This document shows, one piece after another, positions 9,446-16,821 of a stretch of DNA of 64,000 nucleotides. The notes beneath the pieces were generated by a model, which saw nothing but the letters and a program-made list of their open reading frames with translations, had not been told where the DNA came from and did not search any database. Every line of letters begins with the position of its first letter. Position 1 is the first letter of the stretch. The translations under genes were made by a program, and so were the position numbers. The stretch covers positions 1,736,001-1,800,000 of the forward strand of contig NZ_LLKN01000002.1 of assembly GCF_002900095.1 (NCBI RefSeq). Reading direction: 5' to 3'. Source of the stretch: Salegentibacter mishustinae (GTDB taxonomy: Bacteria; Bacteroidota; Bacteroidia; Flavobacteriales; Flavobacteriaceae).

Positions 9446-9725
9446 TGAAAATCAAAGTTTAAGCGAAGTTCTAAAAGAGTTTGTAGATCATAATAAACTC
9501 CAGGGAGGCCTGGATAAAGTAAGCGTTAAAGATGTTTGGTACCGGGAAATGGGACCAGCTATTGAAAAGTACACTACTGCTATTAAACTGCAAAACGAAA
9601 CGCTGTTTGTTCAGTTAAGTTCTTCTGTGCTAAGAGAAGAGCTTAGTTATGGTAAAGGAAAAATAATAGCTATGCTAAACAGAGAATTAGGGAAAGACCT
9701 CATCAAAAAATTGGTTTTACGTTAA
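9423..9725 (+). CDS. DUF721 (DciA-like) protein
   Basis: About 100 residues. The family is recognised from VWYREMGPAIEKYTTAIKLQNETLFVQLSSSVLREELSYGK. In other phyla, DUF721/DciA proteins help load the replicative helicase; here that role is inferred from family and from the recF neighbour. Starts at 9423 or 9429 are both possible (MKM-KKRN). It overlaps the lipoprotein gene upstream by 23 bp, and its TAA shares one base with the ATG of the pseudouridine synthase, so translation is probably coupled. Confidence 0.85.
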   Translation: MKMKKRNSENQSLSEVLKEFVDHNKLQGGLDKVSVKDVWYREMGPAIEKYTTAIKLQNETLFVQLSSSVLREELSYGKGKIIAMLNRELGKDLIKKLVLR

Positions 9726-10300
9726 TGCAGCATCGCTATTTTAAGATTTACAAACCTTACGGCTATTTAAGTCAGTTTATTACCAACGAGCGTCCAAGGA
9801 AAAAAAAGAAACTTTTGGGAGAGTTAGGCGATTTCCCGGATGAAACAATGTCGGTTGGTCGTTTAGACCAGGATTCTGAAGGTCTATTATTTCTTACCAC
9901 CGATGGAAAAGCAAGTGCTGAAGTTACCGGGAATAAAATTGAGAAAGAATATTATGTTCAGGTAGATGGGCAAATCACCCTTGAAGCAATAAAAAAAATA
10001 CAACTTGGAGTAGAGATAAGCATTAATGGTAAAAGCTATAACACACTTCCCTGCAAAGCTTTTATTTTAGAAGAAAGACCAGAATTTCCGGAAAGAGCTA
10101 AGAAAATTCGTGACGAACGCCACGGTCCTACCAGTTGGATTTCGGTAACTTTGGTGGAAGGTAAATTTCGCCAGGTCAAAAAGATGACTGCTGCCGTTGG
10201 ATTCCCCACTTTAAGGTTGGTTCGCGTGAGAATTGGTAATGAAAAACTGGACAAAATGGATGCCGGTGAAGTTATTGAATTAACTGTGTTTTCCTATTAA
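9725..10300 (+). CDS. rRNA pseudouridine synthase, RluE/RsuA type
   Basis: 191 residues. It carries the family start YFKIYKPYGYLSQF, the catalytic block VGRLDQDSEGLLFLTTDG (Asp in GRLD), and the late KFRQVKKMTAAVGFPTLRLVR block. There is no N-terminal S4 domain, which favours the RluE subgroup acting on 23S rRNA over RsuA or RluB. The insert KRPRKKKKLLGEL-like basic stretch near residue 25 is normal for this subgroup. It is the last gene of the recF group; 75 bp separate it from the HipA-like gene. Confidence 0.9.
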   Translation: MQHRYFKIYKPYGYLSQFITNERPRKKKKLLGELGDFPDETMSVGRLDQDSEGLLFLTTDGKASAEVTGNKIEKEYYVQVDGQITLEAIKKIQLGVEISINGKSYNTLPCKAFILEERPEFPERAKKIRDERHGPTSWISVTLVEGKFRQVKKMTAAVGFPTLRLVRVRIGNEKLDKMDAGEVIELTVFSY

Positions 10301-10375
10301 ATGTATTTTCCAATTCATTTTGAATTATTTCATATTAGCCTTACAAACCTTAACTTTGAAGCCTCATAACAACCT

Positions 10376-11167
10376 ATGCAAAACGCAGAATTAAGAACGG
10401 TTACAGTAACCAGGTATATCACTCCGCTTAGAGAAGGAGGCTCCTTACCTGCTCTCACCGAAGCTGACGACGATTTTAAATATGTCCTTAAATTTAAAGG
10501 TGCAGGCCATGGTGTAAAAGCTCTTATTGCCGAATTACTCGGGAGCGAAATTGCGCGCGCATTGGGATTTAAGGTACCAGAACTCGTTTATGCCAATTTA
10601 GATGAAGCTTTCGGCAGAACTGAAGGTGATGAGGAAATTCAGGATCTTTTGCAGGCCAGCCAAGGATTAAATCTTGCGCTGCATTTTCTCTCCGCAGCAA
10701 TCAATTTTGATCCCGTGGTAACTGAAGTTGATGAGTTTGAAGCTTCAAAAATAGTTTGGCTTGATGCATTTATCACTAATGTAGACCGCACCTATAGAAA
10801 TACCAATATGCTTATTTGGCATAAAGAATTATGGCTTATAGATCACGGTGCTTCTTTTTATTTTCACCATTCCTGGAGCAATGTGGAAGAAAAAGCCAAA
10901 ACGCCTTTTGCTTTTATTAAAGATCATGTCTTGCTGCCGCGAGCCAGTAAATTACAAGAAGCCGATAAATTTTGTAGAGAATTAATTACTCCCGAAAAAA
11001 TAAAAGATATCGTATCGCTAATTCCTTCTGAATGGTTGCAATGGGAGGATACCGATGAAACTGAAGAGGAAATAAAAGAAGTTTATACTCAATTTTTAAC
11101 CACCCGGCTTAAACATTCAGGAATTTTTATAAAAGAAGCAGAAAATGCAAGAAAAGCACTTATATGA
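10376..11167 (+). CDS. HipA-like kinase domain protein (HipA_2 type)
   Basis: 263 residues. Kinase-like blocks resemble HipA: LKFKGAGHGVKALIAELLGSEIARALG for the nucleotide-binding N-lobe, WLDAFITNVDRTYRNTNMLI as the D-x-N-x-D-R-x-x-x-N catalytic loop, and LWLIDHGASF in place of the DFG metal-binding segment. It lacks the usual HipA N-terminal domain, and no HipB-like helix-turn-helix antitoxin is nearby. It overlaps by 23 bp with a DUF3037 gene, a pairing I know from many bacteria. It is probably a protein or small-molecule kinase; calling it a toxin would go beyond the evidence. Confidence 0.8.
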   Translation: MQNAELRTVTVTRYITPLREGGSLPALTEADDDFKYVLKFKGAGHGVKALIAELLGSEIARALGFKVPELVYANLDEAFGRTEGDEEIQDLLQASQGLNLALHFLSAAINFDPVVTEVDEFEASKIVWLDAFITNVDRTYRNTNMLIWHKELWLIDHGASFYFHHSWSNVEEKAKTPFAFIKDHVLLPRASKLQEADKFCRELITPEKIKDIVSLIPSEWLQWEDTDETEEEIKEVYTQFLTTRLKHSGIFIKEAENARKALI

Positions 11168-11528
11168 ATATGCTGTAATTAGGCTGGTACCTAAAGTTGA
11201 ACGTGAAGAATTCCTGAACGTTGGCATTATAGTTTTCAGCAAACAGGGAAAATATTTAAAAGCTTTGTTTCAGGTTGATGAAGAGCGACTAAGAGTTTTT
11301 TGCAAAGATCTGGACAAAGATGAAATTTGTTCCAATCTAGATTCTTTTAAGAAAATATGCGAGGGAAGTAAAAATGGAGGGCCTATTGCTCAATTAGATT
11401 TACCATCGCGTTTTAGATGGCTTACTGCAGTGCGAAGTTCTATCATTCAAACCTCACGACCACACCCGGGAATGACCAGTGATCTTGATAAAACGTTACA
11501 GAGGCTTTTTACAGAACTTGTTTTATAA
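11145..11528 (+). CDS. DUF3037 protein, partner of the HipA-like kinase
   Basis: 127 residues. The N-terminus YEYAVIRLVPKVEREEFLNVGIIVFS is the family hallmark of DUF3037. No membrane segment and no recognised DNA-binding motif. The 23-bp overlap with the upstream kinase gene suggests that the two products are made together, perhaps as a complex. Function is unknown in all relatives I know of. Downstream lies a palindromic repeat (11560-11647) and then the convergent wrbA. Confidence 0.85.
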   Translation: MQEKHLYEYAVIRLVPKVEREEFLNVGIIVFSKQGKYLKALFQVDEERLRVFCKDLDKDEICSNLDSFKKICEGSKNGGPIAQLDLPSRFRWLTAVRSSIIQTSRPHPGMTSDLDKTLQRLFTELVL

Positions 11529-11559
11529 AGAAATACTGTTTCAGAACTAAATAAAAAAA

Positions 11560-11647
11560 CGTCATCACGAACAAAGTGAAGTAACCTGTAATTGGATAAC
11601 TAAAAAACTACGGGTTGCTTTCCGATAAAATCAGGATCGCAATGACG
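11560..11647. repeat. Dispersed palindromic repeat between convergent genes
   Basis: The ends CGTCAT and ATGACG are inverted, and inside them AAGTAACCTGTA faces TACGGGTTGCTT, imperfectly complementary. The sequence style (GTCATcACGAACAAAGTGAAG ... CGCAATGACG) matches the REP-like intergenic repeats common in flavobacterial genomes. It sits between convergent genes and may fold in the shared 3' region. Confidence 0.65.
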
Positions 11648-11673
11648 AATATTATCTTTATTGGCTTACTTAA

Positions 11674-12276
11674 TTACCCCTTAAACTTAACAGCCATTTC
11701 TACAGTTCTTTTTGCCTGGTGTTTAACTGCTTTTTTAATATTATCTCCCGGCGTATTCCCATCTGCGGTAACACTTATGCCGTAAGGATTTCCTCCGGCT
11801 TCAAACAAACAAGGGTCAGTATAGCCAGGAGCAACGATTATTGATCCCCAGTGCATCACGGTTTTATACAGAGATAACAAAGTCGCTTCCTGTCCCCCAT
11901 GCGGGTTTGCTGCACTGGTCATTCCGCTAACCACTTTATTAGCTAATTTCCCGCTAGACCAAAGTCCGCCGGTGGTATCAAAAAATGCTTGCAATTGTGA
12001 TGGTAAGTTTCCATAACGAGTTGGGGTACTAAAAATAATAGCATCTGCCCATTCCAGATCATCTAAAGTTGCCGTTGGAAAATCTTTATTTTCCTCAACA
12101 TATTTCTTCCAGTTATCGTTTTGATCTATAGCTTCACGAGGCGCGGTTTCCTGCACTTTCTTCACTCTTACTTCTGCTGCGCCGGCTTCTTTTGCAGCTT
12201 CACCTGCCCATTGGGCTAATTGGTGATTTGTTCCTGTGGCACTATAAAATATTACAGCTACTTTTGGTTGACTCAT
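11674..12276 (-). CDS. wrbA: NAD(P)H:quinone oxidoreductase, WrbA/flavodoxin type
   Basis: 200 residues. FMN-phosphate loop at the N-terminus (IFYSATGTNHQLAQ, close to the S/T-x-T-G-N/H-T pattern), the family block ADAIIFSTPTRYGNLPSQLQAFFDTTGGLW, and SAANPHGGQEATLLSL. It should reduce quinones by two electrons using NAD(P)H, protecting against semiquinone stress. It is separated from ggt by 87 bp on the same strand, so it may have its own promoter. No unusual features. Confidence 0.93.
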   Translation of the reverse strand: MSQPKVAVIFYSATGTNHQLAQWAGEAAKEAGAAEVRVKKVQETAPREAIDQNDNWKKYVEENKDFPTATLDDLEWADAIIFSTPTRYGNLPSQLQAFFDTTGGLWSSGKLANKVVSGMTSAANPHGGQEATLLSLYKTVMHWGSIIVAPGYTDPCLFEAGGNPYGISVTADGNTPGDNIKKAVKHQAKRTVEMAVKFKG

Positions 12277-12363
12277 AATTTCTCTTTTTAAAGTTGATTA
12301 ATCTTTTCAACTAAATATAAAACAAATTAGAGCTAATAGGTTTAAGATTATTATAAAATTGAA

Positions 12364-14079
12364 TTAATAACCAACCGCTCTTCCATCATAGCTTCTAGAA
12401 TCGGCAGCACCGTAAATAATGTGATTCTCCCAGTCAATATAAATTCCCATAGCGCGACCACTACTTCCACCTTCGTAAATTTCGTGACCCATTTCTTCAT
12501 AGATCTTTTTAATATCTGGAGAAAAGCCCCAATCTTCAAAGCGGGTTCGATCTGGTAACCATTGATGATGAATCCTTGGAGATTCTATTGCTTCGGCAAT
12601 ATTCATTTTATAATCCAGGGTGTTTACAATCACCTGCAATACAATATTGATAATGGCTCTACCTCCCGGGCTGCCAATCACTAGAAGCGGCTTTCCGTTC
12701 CTGGATACAATAGTTGGCGACATACTGGAAAGCATACGTTTTCCGGGAGCTACCAAATTTGGGTTGGTGCCAATTAACCCATTAGTATCGGTATACCCAG
12801 GAATTGGATTAAAATCGCCCATTTCATTATTCAGCAAAAATCCGGCACCTTCTACAACGATCTTCGAGCCGTAACTATGCTCTAAAGTATAAGTAAGCGA
12901 AACCGAATTCCTGTCTTTATCTACTATAGAAATATGTGTAGTTTGCGGACTTTCATATTGCAAATGCACTTTATTAAAATTAGCAGAATCGCTTACTGAG
13001 GCAGTTTTTAATTGAATACTTTCTGTTAGATCTTTTGCATATTCTTTTGAAGTTAATTTTTCTAGCGGCATTTCAGGATTAAAATTAGGATCACCTAAAT
13101 GCAAAGCCCTATCGGAAAAAGCCCTTCTCATAGCCTCGGTAAGGAGATGCAAAGATGTAGCAGAATTTGCCCCATATTTTTCCAGATTAAAGCCTTCAAG
13201 AATATTAAGCATTTCAATAACCGCAACACCTCCGGAGCTTGGTGGTGGCATGGCTATGATTTCGTAACCACGATAAGTACCTGTAATTGGTTTTACTTCT
13301 TCAGCTTCGTATTTTGCGAGATCTTCTTCAGTAATCAATCCGCCGTGTTCTTTCATAAAATCGGCCATCAATTTCGCGGTTTTTCCTTTATAAAACCCAT
13401 CGGCACCGTTTTTCTGAATTCGTTTTAAAGTTTTAGCAAGATCTGGCTGTTTAAAGTTTTCACCGGGCTTATAAATATCTTCTCCGTTTTTAAGAAAGGC
13501 CTCTGCAGTAGCGGCATATAGATCTTCGTCTTTATGCTCCTTTATCCAGTTTAAAAATCCATTCATTCGGTAAGTAGATTCAAAACCGTTTTCTGCCAGC
13601 TCAATAGCGGGTTGCAAAAGATCTGCCCAGGCTAAACTACCCATTTTCTGGTGCGCCTTATAAAGTCCGGCCACAGTACCAGGAACTCCTACCGAAAGTA
13701 AACCTTCGTGATTAGAATTGTCTTTAATCTTCCCATCGGGACCAAGAAACATATCCCTTGTGGCAGCCATTGGGGCCTTTTCCCTAAAATTGAAAGCAGT
13801 TTTATCACCATCGCCCCCGTGATATAGCAAAAAACCACCACCGCCAATATTACCGGCTGAAGGTAAAGTAACCGCCAGCGCAAAAGCTGTAGCCACACTG
13901 GCATCTATAGCATTACCTCCTTTTGCAAGAATATCCTTTCCTACTTCTGAAGCCAAATAGTGACTGGTAGCTACCATCCCGTTTTCTGCCCGTACGGGAA
14001 TACGCCCGGTTTGTGAAAAAACTGGAAAACAAAAGCTAAATGCTAAAAAGAGGCAAACTAAAGATTTGATTTTTCTCAT
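12364..14079 (-). CDS. ggt: Gamma-glutamyltransferase (glutathione hydrolase)
   Basis: 571 residues, with a signal peptide (about 1-22, ending in VFSQ), so periplasmic. It cleaves the gamma-glutamyl bond of glutathione and related peptides. The autoprocessing site is intact: the catalytic Thr follows in QTTHISIVDKDRN, and LLNNEMGDF and SSMSPTIV (oxyanion serines) and GSPGGRAI are present, as in the E. coli enzyme. Upstream on the minus strand, TTTG is 17 nt from TAAATTCA, a plausible but imperfect promoter near 14090-14125. Its downstream neighbour is wrbA. A role in sulfur and amino-acid salvage is likely. Confidence 0.96.
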   Translation of the reverse strand: MRKIKSLVCLFLAFSFCFPVFSQTGRIPVRAENGMVATSHYLASEVGKDILAKGGNAIDASVATAFALAVTLPSAGNIGGGGFLLYHGGDGDKTAFNFREKAPMAATRDMFLGPDGKIKDNSNHEGLLSVGVPGTVAGLYKAHQKMGSLAWADLLQPAIELAENGFESTYRMNGFLNWIKEHKDEDLYAATAEAFLKNGEDIYKPGENFKQPDLAKTLKRIQKNGADGFYKGKTAKLMADFMKEHGGLITEEDLAKYEAEEVKPITGTYRGYEIIAMPPPSSGGVAVIEMLNILEGFNLEKYGANSATSLHLLTEAMRRAFSDRALHLGDPNFNPEMPLEKLTSKEYAKDLTESIQLKTASVSDSANFNKVHLQYESPQTTHISIVDKDRNSVSLTYTLEHSYGSKIVVEGAGFLLNNEMGDFNPIPGYTDTNGLIGTNPNLVAPGKRMLSSMSPTIVSRNGKPLLVIGSPGGRAIINIVLQVIVNTLDYKMNIAEAIESPRIHHQWLPDRTRFEDWGFSPDIKKIYEEMGHEIYEGGSSGRAMGIYIDWENHIIYGAADSRSYDGRAVGY

Positions 14080-14284
14080 TTTAATTTATTGAATTTAGAT
14101 TAGCGGTACTATTACAAACAAACAGTAATTACTCTGTGAAAACTATTTCGGAACAAACCGGGCGATTATAGAAAATATTATTTTTCATTTCTAGGAATCC
14201 CGGCCTTTCGGAACAGACCATTACATCACGATTATCGAGTAAACCTAAATAAAACGCCAATGAGAAACAAGCGTAAAGAATAAT

Positions 14285-14857
14285 TTAGCTGATCTTACAA
14301 TTCGGAATTAATGAAGTTTCTTTAAAAACCAACCCGAAGAATTCAAAGGTATCCATCGCCTTTTTTGAGGCTTCGTTTATTTGAGTTTCGGTAAAATCTT
14401 CAGCTTTCAATTCTTTTACAAATTTATTCCAGGATTTTACTCCATCGCGATCGCCATTAAAAAAATGCGGTTGGGGAACTCCATTTAATGCAGGGCAATT
14501 TGGGAGTTCTTTAGAAATATATACTCCACCGAGAGCAGAGCCCAAAACCACGTAGGCAGCCCCTAAAGCTTCCTCATAAGAATTCAACCTGAATTTCTCC
14601 TCAAATTCTTTTGAAATCGAATTATCCACACCTAAAGCCGCAAGATCTTTTGCCAGTTTATCGGTTTTATCTGATTGGTAAGAAGGAATAAATTTTGAAA
14701 TTTCCGCTTCGGTAATTTTATAGGCTATATAATTTTGAAGAAGTAAAAGCTTATAATCATCAAGGCTTATCTCATGAGAAATAATTTGACCTGCAAGATT
14801 TTCCTTTTCAAGTTCTTCGTGAAGCTTTTTGGTAGAATCTCTAAGACTATTCAGCAT
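14285..14857 (-). CDS. bphO: Biliverdin-producing heme oxygenase (phytochrome-linked)
   Basis: 190 residues. Heme oxygenase fold: the proximal His is His13 in RDSTKKLHEELE, and the family segment AAYVVLGSALGGVYISKEL carries the glycine-rich distal helix. It opens heme to biliverdin, the chromophore of the bacteriophytochrome encoded at 16822-19035. Its start overlaps the 3' end of the response regulator by 11 bp, so the two are translated together. The link to the phytochrome is by function and locus; the operon is now interrupted by a GH16 gene. Confidence 0.88.
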   Translation of the reverse strand: MLNSLRDSTKKLHEELEKENLAGQIISHEISLDDYKLLLLQNYIAYKITEAEISKFIPSYQSDKTDKLAKDLAALGVDNSISKEFEEKFRLNSYEEALGAAYVVLGSALGGVYISKELPNCPALNGVPQPHFFNGDRDGVKSWNKFVKELKAEDFTETQINEASKKAMDTFEFFGLVFKETSLIPNCKIS

Positions 14858-15401
14858 CTTCTACATTAAATTTATCAAGATTATTCCTTATTTTTCTAAT
14901 ATTCTCCCTTTGTTCTTTATCATCAGCCTTCATATTATCCAGGTAACTGTAAATTTGATGAACTGCTATTTTATTTTTTCTTATTCGCTCTCTCAGCTCC
15001 TCATGCTGTACCATATTATACACCACCTGTTTTAGGAGTGGCTCTAATTTTTCGTCCAGATTATTCATATGCTTTTTCAGAATAAATCCTGAGGCTCCCG
15101 AAAGAATCGTATCTGCAGCAAGTTCATCATCATCCAGGGCTCCTGTTATAAAAATAAGTGGGATAGCTTCATCTATAGATTTCACCAATTCCATAATATC
15201 TAGGCCGGTACCCGAAGGTAAATTATAATCTGAAATTACTACATCGGGAAGAAAATTGGTAAATAGATTCTCAAAACCGGGTAGGTCCTGCACTATTTTT
15301 ATCTCAGGCGTTTTTACAATCTTCGCAATTTGTCTTTTAATTAATACCGCATCGGTTTCCTCATCTTCAACTAATATAATGCGTAATGGAGTTGTGATCA
15401 T
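14847..15401 (-). CDS. Response regulator, receiver domain plus helical tail
   Basis: 184 residues. Receiver domain at 1-125 with acidic pocket VEDEE, phosphoacceptor Asp in DVVISDYNLPSGTG, Thr in IFITG and Lys in FILKKH. The last 60 residues are charged and helical, with no recognised output domain. This kind of receiver sits beside phytochrome kinases in many bacteria and passes phosphate on by protein contact. It is 60 bp downstream of a decayed kinase 3' end (15462-15623) and overlaps bphO by 11 bp. Confidence 0.9.
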   Translation of the reverse strand: MITTPLRIILVEDEETDAVLIKRQIAKIVKTPEIKIVQDLPGFENLFTNFLPDVVISDYNLPSGTGLDIMELVKSIDEAIPLIFITGALDDDELAADTILSGASGFILKKHMNNLDEKLEPLLKQVVYNMVQHEELRERIRKNKIAVHQIYSYLDNMKADDKEQRENIRKIRNNLDKFNVEDAE

Positions 15402-15461
15402 TCTTCAAAATTTATACAAAAATACTAAACTTGTTGATGAAAAGAACCAAATTGAGATAGA

Positions 15462-15623
15462 TTACAGACCGTAATTAAAAATAAAAAAAGTACTGCCTTT
15501 ACCTGGTTCACTTTCCAAACAAGTTTTTCCATTAGAATTTTCTATAACACCGGCTACTATAGAAATACCAACACCAGTTCTTGAGGAATCATTTTTCAAA
15601 ATCCAGAAAAGCACAATAAAATA
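15462..15623 (-). pseudogene. Remnant of a histidine-kinase C-terminus, paralogous to the phytochrome
   Basis: On the minus strand this stretch reads in frame as 53 codons to a stop at 15462: ILKNDSSRTGVGISIVAG, then about 20 residues, then LESEPGKGSTFFIFNYGL. It aligns without gaps to the last residues of the phytochrome kinase (SKNDFKGTGVGLSIVAR ... ESEPGTGSTFFFYL). DNA of 15475-15615 and 16832-16975 is about 80% identical by eye. There is no start and a stop codon (15624-15626) interrupts it upstream, and the ATP-binding GTGVG has become RTGVG. It is a dead kinase end, now 60 bp before the response regulator. Confidence 0.8.
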
Positions 15624-15655
15624 CTATCCAGATAGATTAGAAATCAATCCATAAT

Positions 15656-16537
15656 CTATTGAATATGGTATACTCGAATATAGTCTATCTCCATTTCAGC
15701 TGGAAAAAGGGTATCATCTACGCCATTATCTCCTATGTATTTACCACCTACTACCATATCTACCAAAAGATAAAAAGGCTTATCAAAGGGCCAATTGTTA
15801 TCATTAGGAGAAGATGGTCGGTTAAAAGTATAAATGATATTATCGGGATCATCAACATAGAATTTAATATATTGATCTGTCCACAATATACCATAAGCGT
15901 GAAATTCTTCTTCGACTGTTTCAAGATTATGATTTGCACTTATTAGTGAACCATTAAAAGCATTATTAGCGGCACTATGCACGTTAATATTGAATTCATT
16001 AGGCTTATGGGTAAAGTATTCCATTATATCGATTTCACCACATTGTGGCCATCCTACTGTAGCCTCATTATCACCAATTAAAACAAGTTTAGCCCAAATT
16101 CCATTTTTTTCCTGTTCCGGAAGTTTTGCACTAATTTCAATACGTCCATATTTAAAAGCATACTTGCTATTTATTCTTGCCGATGTATATACAGCAGCTT
16201 TCTTTTTGGCCGTAATTTTCATTGTTCCCCCGCTTAAACTCACATTTTCTTTGCGGTAAACCTGTAATTGATCTGCAACATCAGGATTAGTGGTGTTCTT
16301 AGATTCAAAAACCCAAATATCGTCTAAGACCGTTGTTTCATTAAATTCCTCATTCCATACCATAGTTGCATTGTCCCAATCTACGTCTACATTCCCCGGA
16401 GGTTCCATATTTATTTTGGTTCTTTCCAAAACAGGTTCAGAATCAGTGGAGTCGTCGGTAGAGCTACACCCAGTGAGAAATAAAGTAATAAGCGTAACTA
16501 CCAAAATTCGGTTAAAGTAAAATTTATTCATTTTCAT
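15656..16537 (-). CDS. Glycoside hydrolase family 16, laminarinase-like lipoprotein
   Basis: 293 residues. Signal peptide with lipobox LFLTGC, so a lipoprotein that probably ends at the cell surface. The GH16 catalytic motif is intact: GEIDIMEYF, with nucleophile and acid/base Glu in the E-I-D-I-M-E form typical of laminarinases. Upstream it has WNEEF and KYAFKYGRIEISAKLPEQ blocks, also GH16. It would cut beta-1,3(-1,4)-glucans such as algal laminarin. No SusC/SusD pair or other carbohydrate enzyme is nearby. The gene stands between a phytochrome and its response regulator/heme oxygenase, with a decayed kinase end on its 3' side, so it was probably inserted. Confidence 0.92.
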   Translation of the reverse strand: MKMNKFYFNRILVVTLITLFLTGCSSTDDSTDSEPVLERTKINMEPPGNVDVDWDNATMVWNEEFNETTVLDDIWVFESKNTTNPDVADQLQVYRKENVSLSGGTMKITAKKKAAVYTSARINSKYAFKYGRIEISAKLPEQEKNGIWAKLVLIGDNEATVGWPQCGEIDIMEYFTHKPNEFNINVHSAANNAFNGSLISANHNLETVEEEFHAYGILWTDQYIKFYVDDPDNIIYTFNRPSSPNDNNWPFDKPFYLLVDMVVGGKYIGDNGVDDTLFPAEMEIDYIRVYHIQ

Positions 16538-16821
16538 GGCGGTGTTAGCTTTTAATAATTAAGAAGAAAATTCTTCCCTTCTAATCTTAAAGTTAATAAA
16601 AAGTGAGGGAATTCGTACTTAAATTCATCAAAAATAATTGACTTTCAGAGGAATAACTCCTTTAACGTCTATAAAAAATAGATGAATATCAATTATTATT
16701 TTTAATTTTTAGCTGAAAAATGATCCTCTTAAAGTAAAGACCGCTTACTAGAAATAAGATTAAAATAGCTAGAAGAACTAAATTAGGGCGCGTGAAAAAA
16801 GATATGAATTCCGGTTAATAT

